From the NCBI GenBank assembly GCA_027007615.1, contig JALTFB010000051.1, forward strand, positions 1 to 7,020: a stretch of DNA of 7,020 bases. The letters run 5' to 3'. The translations under genes were made by a program, and so were the position numbers. The notes under the pieces were generated by a model that was not told the DNA's origin, made no database searches, and worked only from the letters and a program-made list of their open reading frames with translations. Below are positions 1 to 6,245 of the stretch, piece by piece (positions within the stretch are counted from its first letter, which is position 1; each line of letters opens with the position of its first letter). This stretch comes from Candidatus Shapirobacteria bacterium (lineage in GTDB: Bacteria; Patescibacteriota; Microgenomatia; UBA12405; UBA6130).

Positions 1-239
1 AGTTGGCGGACATAAAATTTAAAACCCATCGCCGTTGGCAGCCGCCCCGATGAAGTATGCGCTTTGTAGATATAACCCATTTCCGCCAAGCGCACCATCT
101 CATTTCTAATGGTAGCCGGGCAAACGCCCAAGGTAAGTTTTTTCTCTAATACCCGCGAACCCACCGGATGGGCGGTGGCAATAAATTCTTCAACAATATT
201 TTTTAAAATAGCCGTCTGGCGCGGACTTAAATCAGCCAT
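1..239 (-). CDS. hrcA: HrcA heat-shock repressor, N-terminal part (cut by window edge)
   Basis: The minus strand reads open from ATG at 239 to the left edge, giving 79 codons of a protein that normally has about 340 residues. The visible part is the winged-helix DNA-binding domain of HrcA. It starts MADLSPRQTAILKNIVEEF, continues with a PVGSRVL segment, the recognition-helix signature PATIRNEMVRLAEMGYI, and the wing motif HTSSGRLPT followed by GFKFYV. These match the HrcA family closely. HrcA represses chaperone genes (grpE, dnaK, dnaJ, groESL) by binding CIRCE operators, and its activity depends on GroEL; that is family knowledge. The start is well supported: AAGGAGG lies 8 bases upstream. 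A degenerate CIRCE and a promoter lie just before it, so autoregulation is likely. Downstream genes, typically grpE and dnaK, would be left of the window. Confidence 0.95.
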   Translation of the reverse strand, partial: MADLSPRQTAILKNIVEEFIATAHPVGSRVLEKKLTLGVCPATIRNEMVRLAEMGYIYKAHTSSGRLPTAMGFKFYVRQ

Positions 240-247
240 TTTTTAGC

Positions 248-254
248 CCTCCTT
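248..254 (-). promoter_or_regulatory. Strong Shine-Dalgarno site of hrcA
   Basis: On the minus strand AAGGAGG (254 to 248) lies 8 bases before the hrcA ATG. It is the only strong canonical ribosome binding site before a gene start in the window and fixes the hrcA start. It adjoins, and by two bases overlaps, the CIRCE-like operator. Confidence 0.9.
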
Positions 255-279
255 AGCAAGAGACTATCACGACTGCTAA
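253..279 (-). promoter_or_regulatory. Degenerate CIRCE operator (HrcA binding site)
   Basis: The CIRCE consensus is TTAGCACTC, nine bases, GAGTGCTAA. On the minus strand this 27-base site reads TTAGCAGTC, nine bases, TCTTGCTAA. One arm matches 8 of 9 positions and the other 6 of 9; the outer six bases of each arm (TTAGCA/TGCTAA) are perfect and the spacing is exactly right. It lies between hrcA and the gene upstream, covers the predicted -10 box and transcription start, and so is placed for HrcA to repress its own gene. Its right end covers the stop codon of the upstream membrane-protein gene. Binding is inferred, not seen. Confidence 0.8.
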
Positions 280-289
280 GGCTTGTCAA
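261..289 (-). promoter_or_regulatory. Predicted hrcA promoter (-35 and extended -10)
   Basis: On the minus strand TTGACA (289 to 284), a perfect -35, is followed after exactly 17 bases by TAGTCT (266 to 261), preceded by TGA as an extended -10 (TGn). The hexamer itself is weak (three of six). Transcription would start near 254, giving a leader of about 15 bases that begins at the Shine-Dalgarno site. The -35 lies inside the 3' end of the upstream coding sequence. Confidence 0.6.
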
Positions 290-599
290 GCAGCCGCGAA
301 AAAGTTGCCGCCGCTCCCAGCCAAAGGACCAGTGTCCACCAATTGTCCAACCCCATAAAGCGCAGCCAAAGGCCGCCGCTAACCGCCAGCGCCAGCCAAA
401 AGCTCCAATAACGGCGCAATGCCAGCCGCGCCAAGAGAAAAATCAGCCACCAGAACAAAAGGAAAAACCCCGCCTGATGCCACCAAATTGAGGGGGCGAA
501 AAATTGCATCCAGAGCCGTATTGCCGCGGCAGTAATTATGGCCAAAAGCAAGATGCGCCCGCGGCGGCCAAAACGTTCTCTGCCATTAAACAGTCTCAT
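276..599 (-). CDS. Small tryptophan-rich membrane protein, unknown function
   Basis: This 107-residue protein is very hydrophobic after a basic N-terminus (RERFGRRGR, residues 7-15). Likely membrane helices are at about 16-34, 43-61, 65-82 and 87-101, with Arg-rich turns such as LRRYW between them, so three or four spans with the basic N-terminus probably inside. Eleven of 107 residues are Trp, which is unusual. I recognise no family or catalytic motif. The gene lies directly upstream of hrcA in the same direction, and its stop codon falls inside the CIRCE-like operator, so read-through from its promoter would also transcribe hrcA. The ATG at 599 is favoured because a -10 box lies 6 bases before it. 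No Shine-Dalgarno is present. The consistent hydrophobic pattern and operon-like position make it a likely real gene. Confidence 0.75.
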   Translation of the reverse strand: MRLFNGRERFGRRGRILLLAIITAAAIRLWMQFFAPSIWWHQAGFFLLFWWLIFLLARLALRRYWSFWLALAVSGGLWLRFMGLDNWWTLVLWLGAAATFSRLLDKP

Positions 600-605
600 T
601 TATTA

Positions 606-614
606 CTTATAGCA
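606..614 (-). promoter_or_regulatory. Extended -10 box, predicted leaderless start at 599
   Basis: The minus strand reads TGCTATAAG: TGn followed by TATAAG, five of six matches to TATAAT. The hexamer ends 6 bases before ATG at 599, so the predicted transcription start falls on or next to the A of ATG. No Shine-Dalgarno and no good -35 is seen. Confidence 0.5.
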
Positions 615-640
615 TAAAATGATAATTGAGTTTTTCATAC

Positions 641-655
641 CAACCCCCGGGGTTG
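641..655. repeat. Short GC-rich palindrome CAACCCC-C-GGGGTTG
   Basis: A perfect palindrome with 7-base arms around a single C. It shares the core CAACCCC/GGGGTTG with the longer palindrome that begins four bases later. It could cruciform or hairpin alone or cross-pair with its neighbour. No T-run follows on either strand, so it is not a standard Rho-independent terminator. Confidence 0.85.
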
Positions 656-658
656 TTG

Positions 659-687
659 TGCCTGTCAACCCCGGGGGTTGACAGGCA
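659..687. repeat. Perfect 29-base palindrome adjoining the transporter remnant
   Basis: The 14-base arm TGCCTGTCAACCCC is followed by a central G and its exact reverse complement; I checked all 14 pairs. The readable EamA transporter fragment starts immediately after it. A decayed copy with 20 of 27 aligned bases identical lies at 903-929, on the other side of the fragment. There is no T-tract on either side, so a terminator role is not obvious. It may be the end of a small mobile or REP-like element. Confidence 0.9.
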
Positions 688-885
688 TTATTAGTTATTG
701 GAGTATTCTCTTATAATTTCGCTACCACCAAAGGGCAAATATCTGTCATTGCTCCTATCTCCAGCTCGTATCCTGCTTTATTTGCCATTCTTGCTTATTT
801 TGTTTTTAAAGACCGCATGAGCAAACAGCAAATTTTAGGCATAATAATAACTCTACTAGGCATTATAAGCCTCTCTATCGCTTAG
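688..885 (+). pseudogene. EamA/DMT-family transporter remnant (C-terminal 65 codons only)
   Basis: The plus-strand frame ending at TAG 883-885 translates to LLVIGVFSYNFATTKGQ, then ISVIAPISSSYPALFAILAY, then FVFKDRMSKQQILGI and IITLLGIISLSIA. This is the C-terminal end of an EamA-domain (drug/metabolite transporter superfamily) protein: the pattern of small residues and Pro in one membrane helix, an F-K-D-R turn, and a last helix with G spaced as in the family. Members have about 290 residues, so only about a fifth remains. Upstream the frame meets TGA at 679-681, inside the palindrome, and the transporter sequence begins right at the palindrome edge. No start codon or ribosome site precedes it; the only Met is internal. 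The surviving part has no frameshift or stop, so the truncation may be fairly recent. I call it a pseudogene; function is unlikely. Confidence 0.8.
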
Positions 886-902
886 AATTATTTACTTAAG
901 TT

Positions 903-929
903 GCCTGACAACACTGGAGGTTGATAGAT
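903..929. repeat. Decayed copy of the 29-base palindrome
   Basis: Aligned to 660-686 without gaps, 20 of 27 bases are identical (GCCTGaCAACaCtGGaGGTT and on, lower case marking differences). The changes break several of its own base pairs, so it no longer forms a perfect hairpin. Together with the intact copy it brackets the EamA remnant, 243 bases apart. Confidence 0.6.
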
Positions 930-960
930 GGAGATACCAACCGCTAACGATGGGATATTC

Positions 961-1155
961 TTAATTTATAAATTCATCTAGTTGATTCTGCGCTTCGTAC
1001 AAACACATGCCCCATTCTTCTAACTGTTTATTCGTAAGTCCCCCAAGCGCCCTTTCTATTCTTGCCAAATTATTCAAATTCGCCGCCGTTTCAGGAAGTA
1101 TATAACCTGTCTCTTCATTTGGCCCACTTAGCAAAGGCCCCTGTTCTCTTTTCAT
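961..1155 (-). CDS. Small protein of unknown function (64 residues)
   Basis: From ATG at 1155 the frame encodes 64 residues: a short polar N-terminus (MKREQGPLLSGPNEETGY), then a probably helical region with NLNNLARIERALGGLTNKQ and LEEWGMCLYEAQNQLDEF. The composition is that of a soluble, acidic, helical protein. I recognise no family. The frame also contains a TTG at 1161, but that codon lies two bases from a near-consensus -10 box and would not be within the transcript, so ATG 1155 is the better start. The gene is divergent from rmuC with a short shared control region. It has no Shine-Dalgarno site. Short length is the main reason for doubt. Confidence 0.55.
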   Translation of the reverse strand: MKREQGPLLSGPNEETGYILPETAANLNNLARIERALGGLTNKQLEEWGMCLYEAQNQLDEFIN

Positions 1156-1162
1156 ATCCAAT

Positions 1163-1171
1163 AGTATACCA
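1163..1171 (-). promoter_or_regulatory. Extended -10 box for the 64-residue gene
   Basis: The minus strand reads TGGTATACT: TGn plus TATACT, five of six matches to TATAAT. Seven bases separate it from ATG 1155, so the predicted transcript begins at or one or two bases before the start codon. It argues against the in-frame TTG at 1161. Confidence 0.5.
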
Positions 1172-1227
1172 TAAAAAACTCAATTTTGCACTAAATGACC
1201 TCAAAAACACAGCTAAAAGATAAATAG

Positions 1228-1233
1228 TATAAT
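1228..1233 (+). promoter_or_regulatory. Consensus -10 box TATAAT before rmuC, predicted leaderless
   Basis: A perfect TATAAT lies 5 bases before the rmuC ATG at 1239, placing the expected transcription start at the A of ATG. No Shine-Dalgarno and no clear -35 is seen. The divergent gene's -10 box is about 57 bases away, so the two promoters share a compact region. Confidence 0.6.
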
Positions 1234-1238
1234 GAACC

Positions 1239-2258
1239 ATGACTATCATTATCTTGGGCGTTTTGGGGGCGGTGCTAATCGCCGGCCTGGCTTGGCTTGA
1301 TTACCGGATGCGGCAAGCGGTTGGCAAAAACCAAGTTAACGACCAACTGATGGAATGGCTCAAAGCCCGCGACCAGCAATGGCAGCAATCCGACCAACAG
1401 CTCCAGCAAGTCTTACAGCAAACGCAACATAATATCCAAACCGTCCTCCAGGCCTCCAGCAAAACCACCAACGAACGGCTTGACAACGCCGCCAAATTTA
1501 TCGCCAAAGTGGCCCGCGAAGTCGGCGAAATGAGTGAAATCGGCCAATCTATCCGCGAATTGCAAAGCGTTTTGCAAAGCCCAAAGCTGCGCGGCAATAT
1601 CGGCGAAGAAATATTAAAAGACCTTATCGGCCAAATGTTCCCCAAAAACAGTTTCCATCTCCAATACCAATTCAAGTCGGGCGAAAAAGTGGACGCCGCC
1701 TTAAAAACCGAGGCCGGCATCCTCCCCATTGACTCAAAATTCCCCATGGAAAACTTCCGTAAAATGGTCGAGGCTGAAGACAAGCGCCAACAACAGCAAT
1801 TCCGCCGCGATTTCGCCAACGATGTCCGCCGCCACATCCGGACTATTGCCCAAAAATATATCTTGCCGGAAGAAGGCACCGTGGATTTTGCTTTAATGTA
1901 TATACCTTCAGAAGCTGTCTTTTACGAAACCATCAATATTGCCGAGCTTATTGATTATGCCAGAAAATATCGCGTCTATTTTGTCTCTCCCAGCAGCCTC
2001 TATATTCATTTGCAAACAATTCTCCTCTCCTTCCAGGGCAAGCGCATTGAAAATCAAAGCTTGCAAGTTTTCCGCCTCCTGCGCTCCATCAAACACGATT
2101 ATCAAAAGACTGAATCCGTTTTTATGGTTCTCAGCAAACATATAAACAATGCCGCCGCCAAGATGAACGAGGCCTTCCAAACTTTTACCCTCCTGGGCCA
2201 AAAAATCGATAACGCCAACCAGCTTCCCCAACCCAAAGAAAAACAGCTGCCGGCCTAA
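1239..2258 (+). CDS. rmuC: RmuC-family DNA recombination protein
   Basis: This 339-residue protein has the standard RmuC layout. Residues 3-20 are a single hydrophobic N-terminal segment that probably anchors it to the membrane. Residues 30-112 are Gln-rich and likely coiled coil. The conserved core follows: SPKLRGNIGEEIL at 114-126, EKVDAALK at 149-156, LPIDSKFPMENF at 162-173, FALMYIPSEAVFYE at 217-230 and VSPSSLY at 249-255. RmuC is known to limit rearrangements at inverted repeats in E. coli, and the family is predicted to have a PD-(D/E)XK nuclease fold; D152 and D165-x-K167 fit such an active site here. Biochemical activity remains inferred. It is the first gene of a pair with the helicase-nuclease just downstream, consistent with joint work on DNA ends. 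It is shorter than the roughly 475-residue E. coli protein, mainly in the coiled coil. Confidence 0.93.
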   Translation: MTIIILGVLGAVLIAGLAWLDYRMRQAVGKNQVNDQLMEWLKARDQQWQQSDQQLQQVLQQTQHNIQTVLQASSKTTNERLDNAAKFIAKVAREVGEMSEIGQSIRELQSVLQSPKLRGNIGEEILKDLIGQMFPKNSFHLQYQFKSGEKVDAALKTEAGILPIDSKFPMENFRKMVEAEDKRQQQQFRRDFANDVRRHIRTIAQKYILPEEGTVDFALMYIPSEAVFYETINIAELIDYARKYRVYFVSPSSLYIHLQTILLSFQGKRIENQSLQVFRLLRSIKHDYQKTESVFMVLSKHINNAAAKMNEAFQTFTLLGQKIDNANQLPQPKEKQLPA

Positions 2259-2275
2259 AGGTGCTAAAATTGGCC

Positions 2276-5194
2276 ATGGCCCTTATCCTTAACCAGCAAC
2301 AAAAATCCGCCGTCGAGTATCAAGGCGGCCCGCTGTTGGTTATCGCCGGCGCCGGAACCGGCAAGACTACCGTCATCACCGAAAGGATAAAATGGCTCAT
2401 TGAACATCAAGGGCTGGCGCCAGAACAAATTGTTGCCCTGACTTTCACTGAAAAAGCTTCCCGGGAAATGGAAGAGCGCGTTGATTTGGCCTTGCCGCTG
2501 GGCTACAGCCAGCTTTGGATTTCCACTTTCCATTCATTCGCCGACCGCCTCCTCCGCGATGAAGGCCTGCAAATCGGGCTTGACCCCGATTTCAAACTTC
2601 TCAGCGAGGCCGAAAGCATTCTCTTCCTTAAGGAACGCTTTTTTGACTTTAAGCTGGACTATTTCCGGCCGGCCGGCAATCCTTATAAATTCCTGCGGGG
2701 TCTCATTCGCCATTTTTCCCGCCTTCGCGACGAAGATATTGACAGCCAAACATATCTGGCTTTTGCCAAAAAACAATTTGACGGCGCCAAGGATAAAGCC
2801 GCCAAAATGGAAGGGAGAAAAATTTTAGAGCTAGCTCAAGCTTACCGGCAATACCAGGAATGGAAAATGGCCGCTTCTCGATTGGATTTCGCCGACCTCA
2901 TCGCCCTGGCCTTAGAGCTTTTCCGCCGCCGGCCCAATGTCCTGGCAAAATACCGGCAGCAATGGCGCTATTTCCTGGTTGATGAATTCCAAGATACCAA
3001 TATCGCCCAATACGAACTCATCAAGCTGCTGGCCCCTCCCGGGCCCCAAGCGCCTTTAACCGTTGCCGGCGATGACTCGCAGTCAATTTATAAGTTCCGC
3101 GGCGCCGCCGTTTCCAATATCCTCGCCTTCCGCGACGACTATCCGACGGCAAAGACAGTGGTTTTAACCAATAATTACCGCTCCAGCCAACTCATTTTAG
3201 ACCACGCTTACCGGCTGATTAAGCATAATGATCCCGATACATTGGAGGTTAAGCTGGGTATCAGCAAAAATCTGCGGGCCCAACGGCAAATAAAAAATAT
3301 TCCCATTGGGTTCTTTTTTCCTGAGCGCGGCGAAGAGGAAGCCGATCTGGTTGCTCGGGAAATTGGCCGGCTGATAAAACATGGCTGCCAATATCGCGAT
3401 ATCGCCCTCCTTGTCCGCGCCAACAACCACGCTGATCCTTTCCTGCACGCTTTCCGGCGCTATCGCATTCCCTACCAATTCCTTGGCCCAGGCCAGCTTT
3501 TCCACCAGCCGGAAATAAAAGACCTTATTGCATATTTAATTTTCCTTTACGACCCCGCCGACAACGCCGCCCTTTACCGCGTCCTCTCTATGCCTCACCT
3601 GGACATTCCCGGGCGGGACTTGGCGCTCTTGCGCAGTTTTGCCCACCGATACAACCTTAATTTTTTTGAAGCCCTGGAAGCTTTCCAAAAACCCGACCCG
3701 GAAAGATCTTTTCCCCATATCAGCGCCGCGGCCCAAGAAACTCTCAGCCGCTTCCTGCCCATGGTTTACCGCCATCTTGACCGCAGCCGCCATGAGAGCG
3801 GCGGGCAAATCCTCTACTATTTTCTCCATGACAGCAATTTAATTAAAAATTTGCTCGATCCCCAAACCGAAGCCGATCACCAGCGGGGACTGAATATCGC
3901 CAAATTTTTCGACAAAATTAAAAATTTTGAAAGCGGTAACCGCGACAGCCGGCTGGAAGATCTGGTCACCTGGATTAAATTGAAAATGGAACTGGGGGAA
4001 AGCCCTCTGGCGGCGGAAATCGATTGGACGGAAAATAATGCCGTCAACATCCTATCCGTCCATTCCGCCAAAGGCCTGGAATTTCCTGTTGTTTTTATGG
4101 CAAATCTAGTCAACCAACGCTTCCCCACCACCCGCCGCCGCGAACAAATTCCCATTCCCCAGCCTTTAATTAAGGAAATTCTTCCCCAGGGTGATCCCCA
4201 CCAGCAAGAAGAACGGCGGCTTTTCTATGTGGGCATGACCCGGGCCCGCGACCGGCTTTACTTTAGCGGCGCTAAATTCTACGGCGAGGGCAAGTTAACC
4301 AAAAAGCCCTCTCCTTTCGTAGAAGAAAGCCTGGGGCAGCTCCCCAAAGCTAAAGCCAACATGCCTGCATCCCAGCTCACTTTTCTGGACTGGAGCCAGC
4401 CGGAACCGCCCGCCAGGCCGGCTAAACTTAACATCCCCGTTAACTACCTTTCCTACTCTCGAATCGACGCTTTCGGCATCTGTCCGCGCCAATATAAATA
4501 TAAATATGTCCTTCGTTTGCCCACTCCGCCTTCGCCGGCGCAAACTTTTGGCAATGTCATCCATAAAACCCTTAAAATGCTTTACCAGCAACAGCTAAAA
4601 CAAGAGAAAAGCCTGGGCGTGCAAGAACTCTTGGATATTCTAAAACAAAACTGGTCCAGCGAGGGCTTCCGCTCCAAAAAAGAAGAAAAAATTAACCGCC
4701 GGAAGGCTGAAAAAATGCTGCGGCGATTTTATCGCCAGGCTTTTAAGCCGGAACAAGCCGGCGCCGTTTTGGCCCTGGAACAGCCCTTTTCTTTCCGGCT
4801 TACTCCCACACTTAAAATAGGCGGCGTTATCGACCGGGTAGATCGCCTATCTAATGGTGAAATAGAAATTATTGATTACAAAACCGGCGCGCGGATCCCC
4901 GAACAAAAAGATGTTGATCACAATGATCAACTTACCCTTTACGCTTTGGCCGCTTCTCAGATCAAAAGCCTCACTTTTAGCCGTCCTATTGGTAAAATCA
5001 CCCTTTCACTTTATTTTCTTAACGCCGGCGTAAAGATCTCCAGCCACCGCAATCAGGAACAGTTAGAAAAGTTTAAGCAAAAAGTCATTAAAGTTGCACA
5101 AGAATTGGAAAAAACTGATTTCCCCCCTAAAGCTAACCGGCCCTTCCCTTGCGACCATTGTGAATTCCGCCTCCTCTGCGACGCCTGGCATTAA
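2276..5194 (+). CDS. UvrD/PcrA-like helicase fused to Fe-S PD-(D/E)XK nuclease
   Basis: Counting from ATG 2276 (972 residues), all superfamily 1A helicase motifs are present: Q-motif Gln at about 8, Walker A GAGTGKT at 25-31, Ia TFTEKAS at 56-62, II DEFQD at 236-240, III AGDDSQSIYKFRGA at 264-277, IV NNYRSS at 299-304, V SVHSAKGLEFPVVF at 594-607 and VI RRLFYVGMTRARDRL at 647-661. After a linker, a RecB/AddB/Cas4-type nuclease domain spans about 725-972, with H763, D853, D867-x-K869 (DYKTG) and Q885. Four cysteines, C736 and C959, C962, C968 (CPRQYK and CDHCEFRLLC), fit the [4Fe-4S] staple of AddB, AdnA/B and Cas4. It should unwind DNA 3'-5' with ATP and cut one strand, as in double-strand-break resection. 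The gene follows rmuC almost directly. Start choice is uncertain: GTG 2261 and TTG 2270 are in frame, and AAAGGTG at 2257-2263 would suit TTG 2270 or, with a long spacer, ATG 2276. Confidence 0.93.
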   Translation: MALILNQQQKSAVEYQGGPLLVIAGAGTGKTTVITERIKWLIEHQGLAPEQIVALTFTEKASREMEERVDLALPLGYSQLWISTFHSFADRLLRDEGLQIGLDPDFKLLSEAESILFLKERFFDFKLDYFRPAGNPYKFLRGLIRHFSRLRDEDIDSQTYLAFAKKQFDGAKDKAAKMEGRKILELAQAYRQYQEWKMAASRLDFADLIALALELFRRRPNVLAKYRQQWRYFLVDEFQDTNIAQYELIKLLAPPGPQAPLTVAGDDSQSIYKFRGAAVSNILAFRDDYPTAKTVVLTNNYRSSQLILDHAYRLIKHNDPDTLEVKLGISKNLRAQRQIKNIPIGFFFPERGEEEADLVAREIGRLIKHGCQYRDIALLVRANNHADPFLHAFRRYRIPYQFLGPGQLFHQPEIKDLIAYLIFLYDPADNAALYRVLSMPHLDIPGRDLALLRSFAHRYNLNFFEALEAFQKPDPERSFPHISAAAQETLSRFLPMVYRHLDRSRHESGGQILYYFLHDSNLIKNLLDPQTEADHQRGLNIAKFFDKIKNFESGNRDSRLEDLVTWIKLKMELGESPLAAEIDWTENNAVNILSVHSAKGLEFPVVFMANLVNQRFPTTRRREQIPIPQPLIKEILPQGDPHQQEERRLFYVGMTRARDRLYFSGAKFYGEGKLTKKPSPFVEESLGQLPKAKANMPASQLTFLDWSQPEPPARPAKLNIPVNYLSYSRIDAFGICPRQYKYKYVLRLPTPPSPAQTFGNVIHKTLKMLYQQQLKQEKSLGVQELLDILKQNWSSEGFRSKKEEKINRRKAEKMLRRFYRQAFKPEQAGAVLALEQPFSFRLTPTLKIGGVIDRVDRLSNGEIEIIDYKTGARIPEQKDVDHNDQLTLYALAASQIKSLTFSRPIGKITLSLYFLNAGVKISSHRNQEQLEKFKQKVIKVAQELEKTDFPPKANRPFPCDHCEFRLLCDAWH
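5191..5194. other. Shared TTAA: stop codons of two convergent genes
   Basis: TTAA contains TAA on each strand: plus-strand 5192-5194 ends the helicase-nuclease gene and minus-strand 5193-5191 ends the FemA/FemB-family gene. The genes therefore overlap by four bases. No hairpin plus T-run is seen at the junction, so both transcripts probably continue into the opposite gene before ending. Confidence 0.9.
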
Positions 5195-6240
5195 ATTTTC
5201 CGGCGTAAATGCAGCCAGCGCCAACGCAAACCATTGAGCAAATTATAGGTACGGTAACCAAGCGATTGAAGAACCAAATCCCAACTGCCGATAAATTGCA
5301 CCAAATCCGGCCCGTAACCCTGCTTGAAACGGTGGAAGCCATACCAAGGGTCATCGGGATTTGCATCGGGCCCCAAACTTCCCCATAAGTCAAATTGCCG
5401 ATAGCCGTGCCGCCGGCCGTATTGGATAATCCGCCAGCAAAGCAAATTGGAGGCCATCAGTTCGCGATGGGCGCCGGCCGAAGCGCCGTAAGGGTAATAA
5501 AGCCTGTTTTTATAGCCGAAAACAATCCAGGCGGCCAAAGGTTCTCCCTTATGAAAAGCCAGAAAAATATGGGCCAGGCCGGCCGGCCGCAAAACTGCCC
5601 ACATTTGCCGAAAATACTGGCGGTTGTGGAGATAAAAACGTTGCCGCCGGGTAGTTTGAAAGAGAAGATCCAGGAAAATTTTCAAAGCTGCCGGAGAATT
5701 ATCCTCGCGAACCTCTACCCCTTTGCGCTCGGCCAAACGAATATTGTAACGTGTTTTGGGGTGCATATTAGCCAATAGCTCTTCTTCCGAAGGGGCCAAA
5801 TTAAGAATAAAAGTATGGCGGGCGAAAAGGGGGCGGTTGGCCGGTTGCAATCCTAATGCTAACGGCTCAACCGGCTTGCCCACATCCCGGCGGGCGGCCA
5901 AGTGTCCCCGCTTATTCGGCCAACGGAATTGGATAATATTCGGTTCTATCAAAACCGACAAGGCGCGATGGCTTTTGGCCAAATCGGCGATTGCCGCCAA
6001 TTGGCGGGCATTCAATTCGGCGGCGCGGGGAAAATAACCGATTTGCCAGGAAAGATGCGGCAACGGATGGAAAAAAACTTGCCAGACCTTTCGTAACTGT
6101 CCTGCCTGAAAAACGCCCAGTCGCTCCACTTTGGCGCCATTGGCCTTTTTAAATTCTCCCCAAGCCCAACTTTGTAAAGGATGGGCCGCCAGCTCTTCAT
6201 ACTCATCTTTTTCTTCCGGCAAGATGCGGCGGATAATCAT
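5191..6240 (-). CDS. FemA/FemB-family peptidoglycan bridge aminoacyltransferase
   Basis: This 349-residue protein matches the FemAB/FemX family (tandem GNAT-like folds) that adds amino acids from aminoacyl-tRNA to the peptide side chain of lipid II or its relatives. Visible signatures are QSWAWGEFKK at 23-32 in the first domain, the hallmark KTRYNIRLAERKGVEV at 162-177, YYPYGAS at 248-254 with LMASNLLCWRIIQYGRRHGY at 261-280, FDLWG at 283-287, and the C-terminal FHRFKQGYG at 302-310. Length is slightly below Staphylococcus FemA/FemB (about 420) because the coiled-coil arm of FemA is reduced to a short segment. The amino acid transferred cannot be told from sequence. It acts at the cytoplasmic side of the membrane, although the protein itself shows no signal peptide. 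ATG 6240 is supported by a -10 box 5 bases upstream. The gene stands alone and converges on the helicase gene, with which it shares stop bases. Confidence 0.92.
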   Translation of the reverse strand: MIIRRILPEEKDEYEELAAHPLQSWAWGEFKKANGAKVERLGVFQAGQLRKVWQVFFHPLPHLSWQIGYFPRAAELNARQLAAIADLAKSHRALSVLIEPNIIQFRWPNKRGHLAARRDVGKPVEPLALGLQPANRPLFARHTFILNLAPSEEELLANMHPKTRYNIRLAERKGVEVREDNSPAALKIFLDLLFQTTRRQRFYLHNRQYFRQMWAVLRPAGLAHIFLAFHKGEPLAAWIVFGYKNRLYYPYGASAGAHRELMASNLLCWRIIQYGRRHGYRQFDLWGSLGPDANPDDPWYGFHRFKQGYGPDLVQFIGSWDLVLQSLGYRTYNLLNGLRWRWLHLRRKI

Positions 6241-6245
6241 ACTTC

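Noticed and set aside
659..687. Rho-independent terminator
   Set aside because: The hairpin is strong but no T-run follows on either strand.
1159..1161. TTG as start of the small gene
   Set aside because: It lies two bases from a -10 box and so would not be in the transcript; ATG 1155 fits the pattern of the other genes.
1301..1879. Long minus-strand open frame opposite rmuC
   Set aside because: It is Cys-, Trp- and Ser-rich, resembles no protein, and is the complement of a clear rmuC reading frame.
5395..5778. Plus-strand open frame opposite the FemA/FemB-family gene
   Set aside because: Low-complexity translation without motifs, fully antisense to a well-supported gene.
1239..6240. Recoded TGA (glycine code of some CPR lineages)
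   Set aside because: The three long central genes read without in-frame TGA and end in TAA, and family-conserved Gly positions use GGN; standard code suffices.
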